Source: Echinarachnius parma (Eukaryota; Echinodermata; Echinoidea; Clypeasteroida; Echinarachniidae). From it: a stretch of 64,000 bases of DNA. A program made the translations under genes and the position numbers. Below, piece after piece: positions 36,501 through 46,118 of this stretch. Where the stretch lies: assembly GCA_037951105.1 (NCBI GenBank), contig JBAMJV010009462.1, forward strand, positions 1-64,000, given 5' to 3'. Position 1 is the stretch's first letter, and each line of letters begins with the position of its first letter. A model generated the notes under the pieces. That model ran no database searches and had not been told where the DNA came from. It was given only the letters and a program-made list of their open reading frames with translations.

Positions 36501-36605
36501 GTGTGTGCCAACCAGACCAAGCTGGTCTGCGCCGTGGGGAGCCGCAACGGCACGGAGGAGACAAAACTCTTGGTTCAGGACTTTGAGCCGGACCCCAGGT
36601 TATGA
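12462..36605 (+). CDS. FBXW7: FBXW7/archipelago orthologue, 11 coding exons
   Basis: Substrate-recognition subunit of an SCF (SKP1-CUL1-F-box) ubiquitin ligase. In known family members the F-box binds SKP1 and the eight-bladed WD40 propeller binds phosphodegrons (cyclin E, MYC, Notch, JUN). Coding exons: 12462-12563, 12993-13595, 19656-19732, 21350-21494, 28005-28139, 32085-32345, 32817-32930, 33543-33724, 34385-34610, 35498-35708, 36334-36605. All junctions are AG/GT and keep frame, giving about 775 residues against 707 for the human alpha form. Order: helix-hairpin-helix (1-65), Ser-rich (about 75-235), basic KRK segment (236-260), dimerisation/D region (about 303-340), F-box (about 340-392), WD40 (442-775). 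Arginines equivalent to human R465, R479 and R505 are visible in STVRCM, SGSRDA and AAVRCV, at about residues 532, 546 and 572. Everything from residue 236 onward is secure. Joining the first two exons to it is inference from phase 0 on both sides. Further 5' exons may exist. Confidence 0.96.
12993..13595 (+). CDS. FBXW7: FBXW7 exon 2: HhH second half and serine-rich low-complexity segment
   Basis: Acceptor TTGCAG at 12987-12992, donor CTG|GTAAGT at 13596; 201 codons, phase 0 at both ends. The first about 30 residues ([20 protein letters not shown]) complete the second hairpin with a PGIG turn. Then come long Ser runs encoded by TCA/TCC repeats (13120-13265), a His-rich patch (HAHHH), a Gly/Ser stretch and a run of five Ser at the end. 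The trinucleotide-like coding repeat is likely length-variable. The human N terminus is acidic and disordered instead, so this segment is not conserved in sequence. Confidence 0.8.
13668..14940. mobile_element. Fold-back element rich in GATCCG/CGGATC
   Basis: Ends CTGTTA...TAACAG. Subterminal clusters of GATCCGAGA-like sequence stand at both ends in inverse orientation, and inner arms around 14130-14180 are complementary to about 14440-14505. No clear TSD seen. Open frames inside belong to the arms, not to a gene. Confidence 0.65.
17097..18873. mobile_element. Outer TTAA-type fold-back element
   Basis: Left arm (17097-17400) containing AACATTGTCCAAATCCTCAA and ACTCGGCCATATAAC is found inverted at 18640-18873. 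The right end reads ATCCCTTTAA. A single-arm relative occurs at 53420-53705 and a further diverged fragment near 15630-15715 (GTGCAATGAGTTAGC). Confidence 0.75.
17487..18263. mobile_element. piggyBac-like MITE, TTAA-flanked
   Basis: 777 bp with tips CCCTAAAAAGGCCGGG and their inverse, flanked by TTAA at 17483-17486 and 18264-18267. TTAA target duplication with CCCT tips is the known signature of the piggyBac superfamily. Subterminal CCATTATGGCCCCC follows G runs on both sides. Nested in the 17.1-18.9 kb element. Confidence 0.85.
19656..19732 (+). CDS. FBXW7: FBXW7 exon 3: basic KRK segment
   Basis: Acceptor ATTAG at 19651-19655, donor AA|GTAAGT at 19733. It encodes [20 protein letters not shown] and a few more residues. 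This aligns with the human segment that begins MKRKLDHGSEV and contains KKPCK, so it anchors the conserved part of the gene. The basic clusters resemble a nuclear-localisation signal. It enters in phase 0 and leaves with two bases of a Lys codon. Confidence 0.85.
19733..21349 (+). other. FBXW7 intron 3
   Basis: No exon recognised. Contains inverted CGCGGTTGCATTGAATTG (about 20480 and 20660) and a hairpin around 21056-21180. An open frame at 21049-21321 lies over that hairpin and has no recognisable domain. Confidence 0.6.
21350..21494 (+). CDS. FBXW7: FBXW7 exon 4: linker ending in the dimerisation segment WLKMFQ
   Basis: Acceptor TTTTTCCAG, donor CAG|GTTTGT at 21495. Contains [20 protein letters not shown] followed by WLKMFQ. 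Human FBXW7 has QRRRITSVQPP and EWLKMFQ at the same place, so the identity is firm. Decayed copies of this exon follow in the intron (21.6-22.8 kb). Confidence 0.93.
21600..22780 (+). repeat. Array of decayed copies of FBXW7 exon 4 and flanks
   Basis: Downstream of exon 4 there are about six degenerate repeats (near 21611, 21822-22110, 22199, 22316-22470, 22538, 22670). Several keep CTTGCCCCTTGG plus AAAATGTTCCAGGTTTGT, that is, the exon 3' end with its GT donor, and CCTGACTATTATCCTCCAAT in place of CGTCTGACCGCCCTCCTCCA. All are broken by gaps or by loss of frame. Confidence 0.75.
22781..23639 (+). other. FBXW7 intron 4, part without recognised features
   Basis: Nothing recognised; ordinary AT-rich intron. 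Confidence 0.5.
23640..26330 (+). repeat. Tandem array, period about 215 bp, 11-12 diverged units
   Basis: The phrase AATGGTCCCACTCATG and variants recur near 23961, 24182, 24381, 24603, 25027, 25242, 25456, 25684, 25860 and 26090, mostly 200-230 bp apart. Other shared pieces are TTGGATTTCCTTTCATGCGT, ATGCCTAATTCTGGCATCAG and TCTCTTCTTGGGATGAGATA. Located wholly in FBXW7 intron 4. Short open frames in it are repeat frames, not genes. Confidence 0.88.
26500..26840 (+). repeat. Two decayed copies of a roughly 200-bp unit
   Basis: CCGTGACCTTTATTGACCCA with CCACACGTAG (26515-26540) is echoed at 26722-26750 (CCGTGACCTTTAGTAACCTA, CACGTACG), and GGAAATCCCAG occurs at matching places in both (about 26587 and 26802). 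Confidence 0.6.
27436..27905 (+). pseudogene. Three decayed tandem copies of FBXW7 exon 5
   Basis: Copies begin near 27440 (very diverged), 27617 and 27817. The second and third retain the TAG acceptor and GGCTGGAACCAATCTGAGAA and run in frame for about 20 codons. They then hit stops: the second after CCCTCACTCACAAG-TTAG, the third where the codon after CCCTCA is TAG instead of CAG. All lack the 3' end and the donor. Confidence 0.9.
28005..28139 (+). CDS. FBXW7: FBXW7 exon 5: dimerisation domain and start of F-box
   Basis: Acceptor ATGTAG, donor GAG|GTAAGA. 45 codons, phase 0 both ends. [20 protein letters not shown], then [17 protein letters not shown], matches the human dimerisation domain and F-box entry almost residue for residue. 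Three decayed tandem copies lie just upstream. Confidence 0.97.
28998..29410 (+). repeat. Self-complementary minisatellite, period about 22 bp
   Basis: About 17-18 units of TAGTCCTAGAAAGGACTGTT-GG and variants, some with TTCTTTCTAGGAGAG interruptions forming a higher-order repeat. AGTCCT and AGGACT in each unit are complementary, so every unit can form a small hairpin. Confidence 0.93.
31640..31741 (+). pseudogene. Broken copy of FBXW7 F-box exon (distal)
   Basis: TTCTAG acceptor, then TTGGCCCTGAATGTACTGTC and so on. Translates [16 protein letters not shown] and then meets TGA. Similarity continues out of frame to CCTCTGAAAG. No donor. Confidence 0.9.
31893..32007 (+). pseudogene. Broken copy of FBXW7 F-box exon (proximal)
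   Basis: TTCCAG acceptor followed by TTGGCCCTGTACGTACTG with a 5-nt insertion (TACTG duplicated), which shifts the frame within the F-box. Otherwise almost identical to the true exon up to CTCTGAAAGAAG. No donor. The spacing of about 250 and 190 bp to its neighbours suggests serial tandem duplication. Confidence 0.92.
32085..32345 (+). CDS. FBXW7: FBXW7 exon 6: F-box
   Basis: Acceptor TTCCAG, donor AAAG|GTAAGA; 87 codons, phase 0. [20 protein letters not shown] plus [18 protein letters not shown] is a complete F-box core. After it lie the linker and the [11 protein letters not shown] and [11 protein letters not shown] segments leading into the propeller. Two broken copies lie upstream and one 3'-end copy downstream. 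Confidence 0.97.
32475..32520 (+). pseudogene. Copy of the 3' end of the F-box exon with intact donor
   Basis: CAGTACAACTGGAGGTTTGG, then GGAGCTCAAAGAGTCAAAG|GTAAGA, repeats the last about 40 nt of exon 6 plus its splice donor, 175 bp downstream. No acceptor seen, so it would only be used if splicing skipped the real donor. Confidence 0.88.
32661..32745 (+). pseudogene. Decayed copy of WD40 exon 7
   Basis: TTAAAGGCAATTGAGTCCAT, then GATCACCTGTCTGTGCTTCA and GTCAGAGGATAGTCACTTGG mirror exon 7 (AAAGGCCACGATGACCATGT, ATCACCTGTTTACAGTTCAA, GTCAGAGAATAGTCAGTGGG), with indels that destroy the frame. Confidence 0.8.
32817..32930 (+). CDS. FBXW7: FBXW7 exon 7: WD40 blade 1
   Basis: Acceptor ATTTTAG, donor AAG|GTAAGA; 38 codons, phase 0. 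Begins [15 protein letters not shown] and ends [15 protein letters not shown], a canonical GH...WD-type blade that aligns with the human first blade. The next intron (32931-33542) holds nothing I recognise. Confidence 0.96.
33543..33724 (+). CDS. FBXW7: FBXW7 exon 8: WD40 blades 2-3
   Basis: Acceptor CATGCAG, donor [25 protein letters not shown], then [20 protein letters not shown], then [14 protein letters not shown]. The Arg of STVRC is the R465 equivalent, a cancer-hotspot and phosphate-binding residue in human. Leaves with two bases of a Lys codon. Confidence 0.97.
34189..34347 (+). pseudogene. Two decayed copies of the 5' part of WD40 exon 9
   Basis: Copy 1 (34189-34258) follows GATTGTAG and reads GTTAGCAGGTCAAGAGATGC and GTCTGTGGGACATTGAGACA; copy 2 (34292-34347) reads GTTGTGAGCATGTCAAGAGA. 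Both include the intron tail phrase ACCTTTGACC that precedes the true exon, so the duplicated unit is the acceptor region plus exon start, about 100 bp. Confidence 0.9.
34385..34610 (+). CDS. FBXW7: FBXW7 exon 9: WD40 blades 3-5
   Basis: Acceptor TTCGTAG, donor [29 protein letters not shown] carries the R479 equivalent and [13 protein letters not shown] the R505 equivalent; blade ends [20 protein letters not shown]. Two decayed copies of the 5' part of this exon lie immediately upstream. Confidence 0.97.
35238..35418 (+). pseudogene. Two decayed copies of the 5' part of WD40 exon 10
   Basis: 35238-35276 after TTTGCAG (TTTGACAGTACACACATAG) and 35360-35418 after CCCCACAG (TTTGATGGCACACACATGAG, CCTGGACACATCTATCCATG). 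The second lacks the bases between ACATAG and AGTGGT and is cut after TGTGGGACCTGC. Confidence 0.9.
35498..35708 (+). CDS. FBXW7: FBXW7 exon 10: WD40 blades 5-7
   Basis: Acceptor CCCCGTAG, donor [30 protein letters not shown], then [20 protein letters not shown], then [20 protein letters not shown]. Leaves with one base of a Gly codon. Two decayed copies of its 5' end are upstream. The following intron (35709-36333) holds nothing recognised. Confidence 0.97.
36334..36605 (+). CDS. FBXW7: FBXW7 exon 11: last WD40 blade and stop
   Basis: Acceptor TTTCACTAG; completes the Gly codon, then [20 protein letters not shown] and [20 protein letters not shown], closing with [22 protein letters not shown] and TGA at 36603-36605. 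The length and end match the family C terminus. Confidence 0.97.
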
Positions 36606-36637
36606 CTAGGCATCAGCGGGAGGGGGGGAAGCATTCA

Positions 36638-37095
36638 CAAAGAACGTTTGAAACTCAGACGCAGATGCAAGGCCGGCACGCTTGGTTGTGCGGAGATATG
36701 TGAGATCATGGAGAAAGGTTTTGTGGTGAATTGCATGCTCTGTTGACGTGTTCGCAAGGAACATCTACGACTCAGACACGGATGCAAGGCTGATGATTTT
36801 GGATATGATGAGGTTTTTTAGATCATAGATAAAGGTATTGTGGTGAACAGCATCCTCTGTTGAGATGTTCACAAAACGTCGCAATTTCATGCAGTGCCAA
36901 ACCCCTGGGGTGTGCAGAGATGATGGAGATCATGGAGATATTCTTTTGTGGTGAATGCCATGCCATGCTTTGTTGGGTGTTCCCAGAGAACGTTGCAACA
37001 TCAGACACCGATGCAAGGCCGCTGCCCCAGGATGTGGAGAAATCTCCCTTTAATTAAGATCGTTGATAAAGGTTGTGCGGTGAATGGCATGCTGT
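36638..37095 (+). repeat. FBXW7 3' UTR tandem repeat, about 115-bp unit, four copies
   Basis: GATGCAAGGC recurs at about 36665, 36782 and 37011, with a diverged unit between; GTGGTGAATGGCATGCT-like ends recur near 36725, 36841, 36950 and 37080. It begins about 30 bp after the stop codon, so it is very probably transcribed. Confidence 0.8.
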
Positions 37096-39259
37096 TTTGG
37101 GGTGGTCTTTAGTTTGAAGTGTACAAATAACACTAAAGTGAAGGATCGCCTACATAAAGAAAGAAACCGTCAAGTTTCCTTAAACAAGAAAAAGTGAATG
37201 CTGTTCGATCCATCAGTTCCGAGTCAGATTTAGAGTTGGGTGAAAATGGATTGCTTCTCATATTTACCACAATACTGGAAAATTACCAGAGTCAAATGAA
37301 AGATGTGGTATACTGGGAAAAGAAAAGAACTGGGTTGGTAAGCTTTTAAATGGTATTTTAGGGAAATACGGTATAATTGTCATTTCATTTAAAGCCTTTT
37401 GAAGAAGTCAGAAGATGGGTGGGTAGTTTAGGGTGTTTTTTGAAAAGTTTTCTGAAAAGGAAATTCTTTTTCTAATCATTGTGTCAAGAGGTCCGTAATT
37501 TTTAGCAGTGAGACAGTCAAACAGAAATGAAGATTGACTACATTTAAATCTGTATTTTTCTGATCAGAAAGTTGTGCATTAATTGCATTTGCACAGATGA
37601 AGGAAAATTAGGCCATCAATATCTTGCTTATTATGATCTATTATGGACAGTGATTTGTATGAGTGGTATGACTTACATCGGATCGAGCATGTATGATACC
37701 ATAATTTCTATGAAATTTGAATTTATTTATGTAGCGTCACGATTATCAAGCTCCTTCTGTAGTTCTATGAAAGAGCAGTTTACACACATTCAGAAAAAAG
37801 ATTTCTATTTTGATACCATATGTTTCATTACAAGAGCTTTAATTTCTTTATAACTTATATATAGAAATGCTGAAAATATGCCAGTCCATGTGTAAAATAT
37901 TCATTCATGTATCATCTGTATGTGACATACTGTGTTTGCAAACAGCTAATCTTTCAAGATACGATTATTCTGTATGTTTCTTCATATTTTTACATCACAT
38001 TTTCTTGAAGAGGACGATGACACAGTTTTAATGCAGACTTTTGATAAATGTTCAGGTTGGCACTTGGACAGTACCACCAATCCTTCCTATTAAAAATTTG
38101 TGGCGTTTGCCTGTTGGGTAAATGGGTATCCACACATCATTCTAGTGCAATGGCCATGCGAGATGCATGCATTTACATGTATGAACTCTTTGTTGTTAGA
38201 TGTTTGTAAAAGTCTTTTGTACCTTTCACATACACCTGAATACAAATTTGCACTCAGTGATTGTTTACTTCAAGCATTTCGCATTTCGAGATACTGGTTC
38301 TTATTCTTATTCCTAATAGTGTGCAAAAGTATCTTCCTAAAGTTTTTATTGTTATGGTAATAATGAATGTCTACTTAGAACAGTAATACTTATATAACAT
38401 AAAATAAACCTTACTGTATTGCGTCAAATAACAAACTTGATAATAATACAGACATGCTTTGTTATAATAGGGTCATGTCCATTGTCAAACTGAATCCTTT
38501 TAGTTTATTTACGTTCAAGATTGTGGCACTCCTGTGACACTTTGTCCATGTTGTTACTACTAATTTGGCTTCTAGTTCATGTGTTTATTTACATAGTTTC
38601 AGATCATTTGCTTCAATTCATGCGAACAATGTAATGTCATAATATTGTTGAATAATACTAATTGATTGATTGATAGTCTTCCATGCAATACATTATTTTC
38701 GTTCGGTAGCTTCCCATGGTATCCCAATAATTTTGTTTCTATAATCTATACGAACCAGTTAGAGAAACTAAACTAAATTCTCAACGTAAAAGATGAAGCA
38801 ATGCTGAAAATGTTATTCGTAAAAGGGTTCTATTTTACTAGTATTTCCTTGCTCTGTTATTTTATAATCACTCTCCTTTGTTATGTATTAGTTTCATTCG
38901 TTCCTATTGTAACCCTTTATCTTCACAAAAAAACATATATGTATGAGTTTCTTGACTGTTTTCTGTTAGGATATTGCAGATATTGTATCTTTAAAATTTT
39001 CTCAGTTTTCGTGCACTCCGATGTATCAGTATCGGGGGAGTCCGTGGAATATTTGATACATATTTTGCTTCGTAAAACTATGTCAGTCCACCTGTTTAGT
39101 TCTGTATTATTTTGACCATTTTCCCTTCTCGCTAATACATGTAGAAAGGCATTAGACATTTATCTGTTTATGCAAACAGATGTGCAATATGTAACTCACT
39201 GTTTTTCTCACCAGTTATGCTGTATCCACTTCTTCTGTTACCCTTTCTTAAAATATTAA

Positions 39260-39679
39260 AGGGTACCACCACCCAAAAATAATATTCTTATAAATGAAAG
39301 GTAACATCTTAAGTATTCCATTCCATCAACAAGTTCACACAAATATGTTTCCAGAAAGAAAAAAATATATAATTGGAAAACGCATCACCATTCTAAAGCA
39401 TGCGTTCATAGGTCTGCATGTACGAGACTACTTTGTCCAGAGCGAACGAATCGCCTGGGATTCTATTGTCTCCCAACGTACGCGTGAATAGCATTGGTGC
39501 ACGTGCAAATGTTTGGCCCGTTCGGAACCAGGAAATAGTAGTGGTTCCGTAAGTGGTGGAAGTTAATTGCTTTGTTTATGAATTACACAACCTTTTGCAA
39601 AGTGTTGGGTATCTATTTGATATCACAAAACGGTACCAAAACATATAATAATGTGTTGTTCTTTGCCTGGTGGTCCCCT
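39260..39679. mobile_element. TTAA-flanked short element
   Basis: Tips AGGGTACCACCA and TGGTGGTCCCCT are inverted and each is bordered by TTAA (39256-39259 and 39680-39683). Same tip style (AGGG...CCCT next to TTAA) as the elements in the GTPase B introns. Confidence 0.6.
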
Positions 39680-40148
39680 TTAAGTTGGAATTTTGTTTGT
39701 ATCATCTTACAGTTACAGGGTCAATCTTTTATTTTTGTTTCTTGAAAGAATGTTTTTGACAGTAGAATACCACATTTTTCTTCTTGCCCAGCACATCTAA
39801 TGCTCCATGGATCTAGCAAACTTAGTCTGAAGCGCAGACCATCTCAGGGTTTTTCTTGGTTGGGCCAATAGATAAGTTGATAAGGGGTTAGCATAATGTA
39901 CTGAGCAGAATATGTTACCGGGATAGTTATTTTTTAAGTACTTTAACACTAGTAGGATAAATGCACCAAAATAATAAATATACTAATGGAAACTGTAACA
40001 ATTCAAGTGAGATGATCATAAAAGATATTTCTATTCAGCCTGAATCAGTGTAAAATTGTACCGGTAGAGTTAAAATGAATATACATGTACATGTATTTAT
40101 GTAAACAACGAAAGTTAATAAAAATACTCGATGACAATTTTGTTTGGT

Positions 40149-40266
40149 AATATTTCGGCCATAGGCCTTTGTCAAACTGACTCATTTTTAATTCATATGC
40201 ATCAACAAAAATAAAAGGCGTCTCTTAGGAGTCAGTTTGACAAAGGCCTATGGCCGAAATATTGCC
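40149..40266. repeat. Inverted repeat, 36-bp arms
   Basis: ATATTTCGGCCATAGGCCTT at 40150 pairs with its inverse ending at 40265; arms of about 36 bp separated by a 46-bp spacer. Confidence 0.85.
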
Positions 40267-41108
40267 ACCAAAAAATGTTAAAGAGTATTTGATTAACTTT
40301 CATTGTTTTCTTAGATTTCGATTCCGACCATAACTTTTACCTATACATGTATACATATATGCTTACATCTTTCGCCCCTCCTTTCTCCCCACTCCTCTTC
40401 AATGACAAGTATAGTTTACATTATTAAAGTGAGTTTAATTTTCATGTTATGTGTAATCTTGTGTTTTGTGCGACTCTATATAATGGATCTTTTCAACAGA
40501 CATGCTTTATAATCTTGTTTGGCAACATTGTTAACAAAGTGAAGAAACAGCAGGTATGGTTATTGTACTATTTCACATTAATGTTGCTATTGTGCCAAAG
40601 TTTGGTTTGTTGAAACTGCAGTTCTAGTCTAGACCCGTCTCTGATTATTGATGTTCAAAGTTAATTTTATTATGACAAATCACTGCCGTCGTTTATAATT
40701 TTTGATCAATTATTTCTGTACTCGACCCATCGCTTATTTGTTATTGCGTTTTGTAATGTGAACATTGTGTTAATCTGCAATGAAATATTGGACATTAGAT
40801 ACCGACTATACTCCCATTTCGGTGTCTATTTTTTATGTCGTGTATATGTTACTTTGTCAACATAAATTTGTTATGTGTGTTTTGAATTGATTAATCACTA
40901 TGATTTTCAGAAAAGTACTTTACCTTAGTTACATATAAACAATATGTACTATCTCATTCACTGCTATAATAACCGTTCAACCAAAGTTACTTAGATAGAC
41001 ATGGAATTATCGAAGTGTCCTGTTGTAAACATCATTATTAAATGTCATTTATCAAATTATCTGTAATGCAAAAATGATATGAAGTCAAACCTGCTTTAGC
41101 AACCACCT

Positions 41109-41352
41109 GGGGGTGTTTCACAAAGATCCCAAGTTGGACTTAAACAGGCCTACAATTTTAATAAAAAATCATTAGCATTTTCTTTTATCAAAGAGACTTT
41201 CATAAAAGAGATGTAAAATGTTGTTGAAAGTTTAATTTTTTTGCATTTTGGGCTCTAGACTATGTTTAATTCTGAAGCTCTAAATGGCTTGCCATAATTT
41301 GTAAGTCCAACTTAGTGTTAAGTTCGACTTGGGATCTTTGTGAAACACCCCT
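41109..41352. mobile_element. MITE, GGGGTGTTTCACAAAG tips
   Basis: Arms GGGGTGTTTCACAAAGATCC...AAGTTGGACTTA and their inverse at 41310-41352, total about 244 bp. Confidence 0.85.
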
Positions 41353-42234
41353 TGGTTATGAAGACCTCTGTTCTTGTGTTAGGGTTAGGAAGAATGTGTA
41401 GTTTACATGTAAATGAACCTGTCTTTAGAGACCACCTGCTTATAGAGACAATTTGTATGTTTCCCTTAGGCAGTCTTCATAGACAGGTTTGATTGTTACA
41501 TGGTTTAATTACTAAACTTGAATTCCTTAACCGGTTCAGGACTGATAGATTTTACTTTAACATGTATTCTCCATAGACCCTAGCCCGAGTATTCTCGGGA
41601 CCAGTCCTGAATGGGTTTAATTCTACTTTACATTCTGTTTGTCATTATTTTAAATGTATTTTAAGTTATATCCTAGATTTGGATGATCATGTATGTACTA
41701 ATATTTGCACCTAATTGATCCATTTATGTATTTAAAAATGTTGGTTTATGAAATTAATTTGGAATCCCATTTCTAGCTTACATCGTTTTCCTACAATTAA
41801 GTGGTGCTAGGTAGTTACTAAATCCCTTAAATGGAGTACATACTAGTTCATTGTTAACGAACGACCCATTGCCACTCAACATGCGATGTGAATAATTAAT
41901 TGATTTTTGTTAACTCTCCCTTAATAAGTGACTTAACTGTCAGCACAAAGTGGATTAATGAGGCTGCTACATACACGAAAGCAGTTTACCCAGGGCAAGA
42001 GAAGGGTGGATTAGGGCAAGTATTTTTTGGGGAAAACTACAAAAAATAGTTGCCCATATAGGGCAAGCGAAATGTGCAAAACTGTGCAAAAGTAAATTTA
42101 AGTATGATCAGCTATTTGGGCAAGTAAAATTGTCATTCAGGCAATTTTTTCACCTTTTTAATAATCTGCTTGCCCAAAAGGGTCATTGCTTTAAAATCTT
42201 GTATGTAGCACCTTTATTGATTCAATCATCTTAA

Positions 42235-42473
42235 GCCCTCCTCACACAGAGCCGACTCGACCCGATCCGACTCGACCCGATCCGACTGGTTTTCAGTCAG
42301 GCTAGAGTCAGTTTCGCTCAGTCGTAGCCGATTCAACATGTTGAATCGGCCTAAAACGATCTCCTACTGGCTCTTGACCGGCCAAACAGGAGTCCTGAGG
42401 CAACGTACATGTATACTGAGCTGAACTGACTGAAAACCGATTGGGTCGAGTCGGCTCTGTGTGCGGAGGGCTT
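42235..42473. mobile_element. MITE, AAGCCCTCC tips
   Basis: AAGCCCTCCTCACACAGAGC with CGACTCGACCCGATC inward, inverted at 42430-42473. Internal ATTCAACATGTTGAAT palindrome at 42331-42346. Confidence 0.88.
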
Positions 42474-43317
42474 TACAATAGTCATTCATGACTATGATGA
42501 CAGGCATTTTAATGTCATTTGAAAACTATATGACGTATTCATTATTAGTATTAGGTAGAATAAGTATCAGGGAAAAGAAATGTGTAGAGAATCATATGTA
42601 TTTGTTAAAGAATGTATGCATGTGCTTAAACATGACCTATATATGGAACTGACCATATATATACTCTTAAACATGAAAGAAAAACAAATGTGCTCTGCTG
42701 CATTAATGAAAGAATGTAACTTTCAGTATAAAGAATGCATGCGATTCGCTAGAAAAAATGGGTTTTGTTACCAAAGTCTGTATCAACATTTATATACATG
42801 TATGCGTATGTTTATTACCACTGTGTTACACGTATTATGAAGAAAGGTATGAGCATTGTATATATCCAGGTGATATATATATTATGTAAACTGAATGATG
42901 AAATAAAAGTCACAGCTTTATATCTTTGTTTTACTGTCTGATTTATGTTCAATGTATTGTACATACATGTAAGTCCAATTTGATACATATAGTTTATCAA
43001 GCCATGGAGCTAGTATATTTATTCATATACATGTACATTCAAACACATTAATACAAAAATACATACAATAGACTACAAGCTCAGGTATTACACATAATAC
43101 AAAGTTACAAACAGTAAATGAGTTAGATGCAAGTATAAAAGATGATTCTATATGGAAGGTAAACCTTGGAAGCTCTGTGAATATTTCCTGCAGGGACATA
43201 CAATTGTCCCACGAAAATCATCATTTGAATGCTTGCTTACACATTTACAATTATTTATGGAATTTAAATTGCCATACAAAGTAGTTTTAAATGGGGAACT
43301 TGTTATAGAGTACAGAA

Positions 43318-43690
43318 GCCTTGACGTCATACAAATCTATTTTTTTAATTTTCAAATTTGAACTTCATTTTCCGAAAGAGCATCAAAAATAATGTCCAAA
43401 TAGCGAATATTAATTGAATATGTTAAGTATTGGTCGAGATATTCCCATCCGAATGATTTTTTGTCAATAGGCAATCACTGTTAAAGTGCTCTGGTTCATA
43501 ACTTTATGAACCAGAGCACTTTAACACTGATTGCCTATTGACAAACAATTCATTCGGATGGGCATATCTCAGCCAATACTAAACATATTCGATTGATTTT
43601 CGGTATTTGGATATTATTTTTGATGCTCTTTTGGAAAATGGAGTTCAAATTTGAAAATTCTAAAAAAAAGTTTTTTGATGACGTCACACT
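43318..43690. repeat. Long near-continuous palindrome, about 370 bp
   Basis: The inner 40 bp on either side of 43502 are complementary without interruption (AACCAGAGCACTTTAACA type), and complementarity continues with mismatches to TTTTCAAATTTGAA on both flanks and to GACGTCA at both ends. Confidence 0.9.
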
Positions 43691-45865
43691 TCACCACTCT
43701 ATAGCGAAGCACTTCCCCTTGTCTTACCAGTTAGTCAAACCTGTGTATAGTGACCACCTAAGGGAAATATGAAAGTGGCCACTGTAGATGGGTGACCTCT
43801 ATAGACAGGTTTTATAACATTTCTTGGACACTTTTAGTTGCTACTACAGTGTATAGGCAAGTTGGCTGCTAAAGACAGGTGGCCGCTAAGACGGGTTTGA
43901 TTGCATCTTTTTATATTTGGGTATAACATAAAAAAGAATACAGAGCTTGGACCAGATAAATTACCCTGTTGTAAGAGGGTTTTGTTGCACATTATCAGAG
44001 CTAGATATAAAGAAATTCCACAGTAATAGACTTACTTATTTGTAAAAAAATAATAACAAATAATAATAATAATCATATAAATTTATTTTCAGCATTTTCG
44101 GATCATATCAAGGGGATAGAAAGGTTTAGGTTTAGAGGGCTTGATATATACTATACATCTTTTTTAATGTGGATATGATTGTAAAGGATAACCGTTTAGG
44201 TGTTGGAATTGCAAAAGCACATCGTTTTTGTATAACAAAACGGCGTTTGTTTGATCAAATTCCGTTCAGAAACGGCTAAAATATCCACAAAATTAAGTCA
44301 ATTGAATAAAAGTTGACTTTTACCCGCGAATTAATCAATATGAAACAATTTGATAAAACCTACACATCGGTAAAAAAATATATATATACACCAAATTTGC
44401 TTTTCAATTGATTGTGATAAAATCTCTTATCGATTAATTGTAGGGGAAATCACACAATTTTGAAGAATTTTTGAAGAATTTTGAAGAATAGGGCACTCTT
44501 ATATACGCTAACGGCGGTTATTTTAATGAACACAGCCCCTTGAATATTTCCAATGATAATACACGGTTTTAACCAATAAAATGTCACGTAACAACAGTTC
44601 TTTCCCTTTAATAAATCATATTTAGAAACCGCTTTTTTTTTTAGAACAGCGAGATCAGTGAGTGAACAATGTTCAAATAAATTGGCAATTTGGAATAACA
44701 AATTCGTAGCATGTGGAAAAAAACGACCTATGGAACATTGCTGATGTCTTTACTATTTCAATATCGCGATATTTGACACCTTTCACAAAGAGGTAATAAT
44801 TCTGATGGGTCATTTGCAACTTCAAAGAAAGGTTTTCCAAAACATAACTAATTACACATGGTCATACTATAATTATACAGTATAATGCGCCTCGGAGTAA
44901 ACTTTCTAGATTGATGGCAATATAAATGCTCATTTCCCAAAGACATGCACGAGCCTTTAAGCGGACATATTTGAGGTTATAAAAATCTCCGGTCGGGAAG
45001 CAGATATCATATTTTGTATCCATTATTCAATCGATCACAACACAATGTGCAAATATAACATCAAATCATAACACGCAATAATAAATTATTCGTTTACTTA
45101 TAATATATCCATAAGTGGTCAGCAAAGCTTATGACCATATAGCATTATTTACATTTATACAAATAAAGCTTTATTACACAAGTATAATTATAATACTCAC
45201 ATACAGTACTTAGTCCTTTCAAACATAACAATTGAAAAGCATAGATCAGCGGCGGGTGAAGAAAATGTAGAAATACAATATTATTTTGTGAGTTGTTATT
45301 ATAATTTTAGATAAATGGGTAGGTAAACGATCTGAAATGTACTGCCAAAATAATAACCAAACTAGTACAACTTATTGTACAATCGGCTTAGTCAAGTGGA
45401 TACATTGATAATCAATTTATTGATTCAATATATTGAATACGCATAGCATTTTATATTATGACAGTGAATAAATAAAAAATTTCAAAATACTTCTATATGA
45501 AAAAGCAGGTATATATATATCAAGTGCAGTTCATCATTTTATAATACAAGCAAAAGAATTAGATAAACACACCATGAAAAAGCAACATATCTAAAGACAG
45601 TTAGACAGTACTGAGTACTGTATTCCGGAACTGAAATTGTTTAAAAGCTTTTTCTGGCCAAGCAGTATTTTTTACTGCTGATATTTTTCGCCAAGTATCA
45701 GATCATGAATTCATTGTCTTATAATCAGTTTCATTTCTCATAACATAACAAACAATTATCACAAATGGTGTATTATGTAAACCAAGTAAAACGTTTACGA
45801 CATATTATAACGTTCGGACAATTGAGAACTCATCCCCATCCTCTGGGGGAAAAAAAATACGCCTA

Positions 45866-46100
45866 TACATCCACCAATCCTTCCATCCATCCATACAATA
45901 TCCATCCATACATCAATCCATCTATCCATCCATCCATTCATCAATCCATCAATCCACCCATCCATCCAACAAGTAACCCACTCACACGCCCACCCATCCA
46001 TCCAACAAGTAACCCACTCACACGCCCACCCATCCATTCAAACAAACTAACCAATCATCCATCCATCCCTCCTCCCTCTATACATCCATCCACCCATCAA
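45866..46100. repeat. ATCC-rich microsatellite with internal duplication
   Basis: Runs of ATCCATCC, plus a duplicated block CCAACAAGTAACCCACTCAC-ACGCCCACCCATCCATC at about 45967 and 46001. Lies immediately 3' of GTPase A. Confidence 0.92.
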
Positions 46101-46118
46101 TATATTGATTTCGCTGTT

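Larger units (their letters stand above)
36606..46118. other. FBXW7 3' UTR and intergenic region to GTPase A
   Basis: No further gene recognised. Candidate polyadenylation signals AATAAA at 38403-38408 and 42902-42907; the true UTR end cannot be told. Contains several short inverted-repeat elements listed separately and AT-rich filler, plus the ATCC microsatellite at its right end. Confidence 0.6.
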
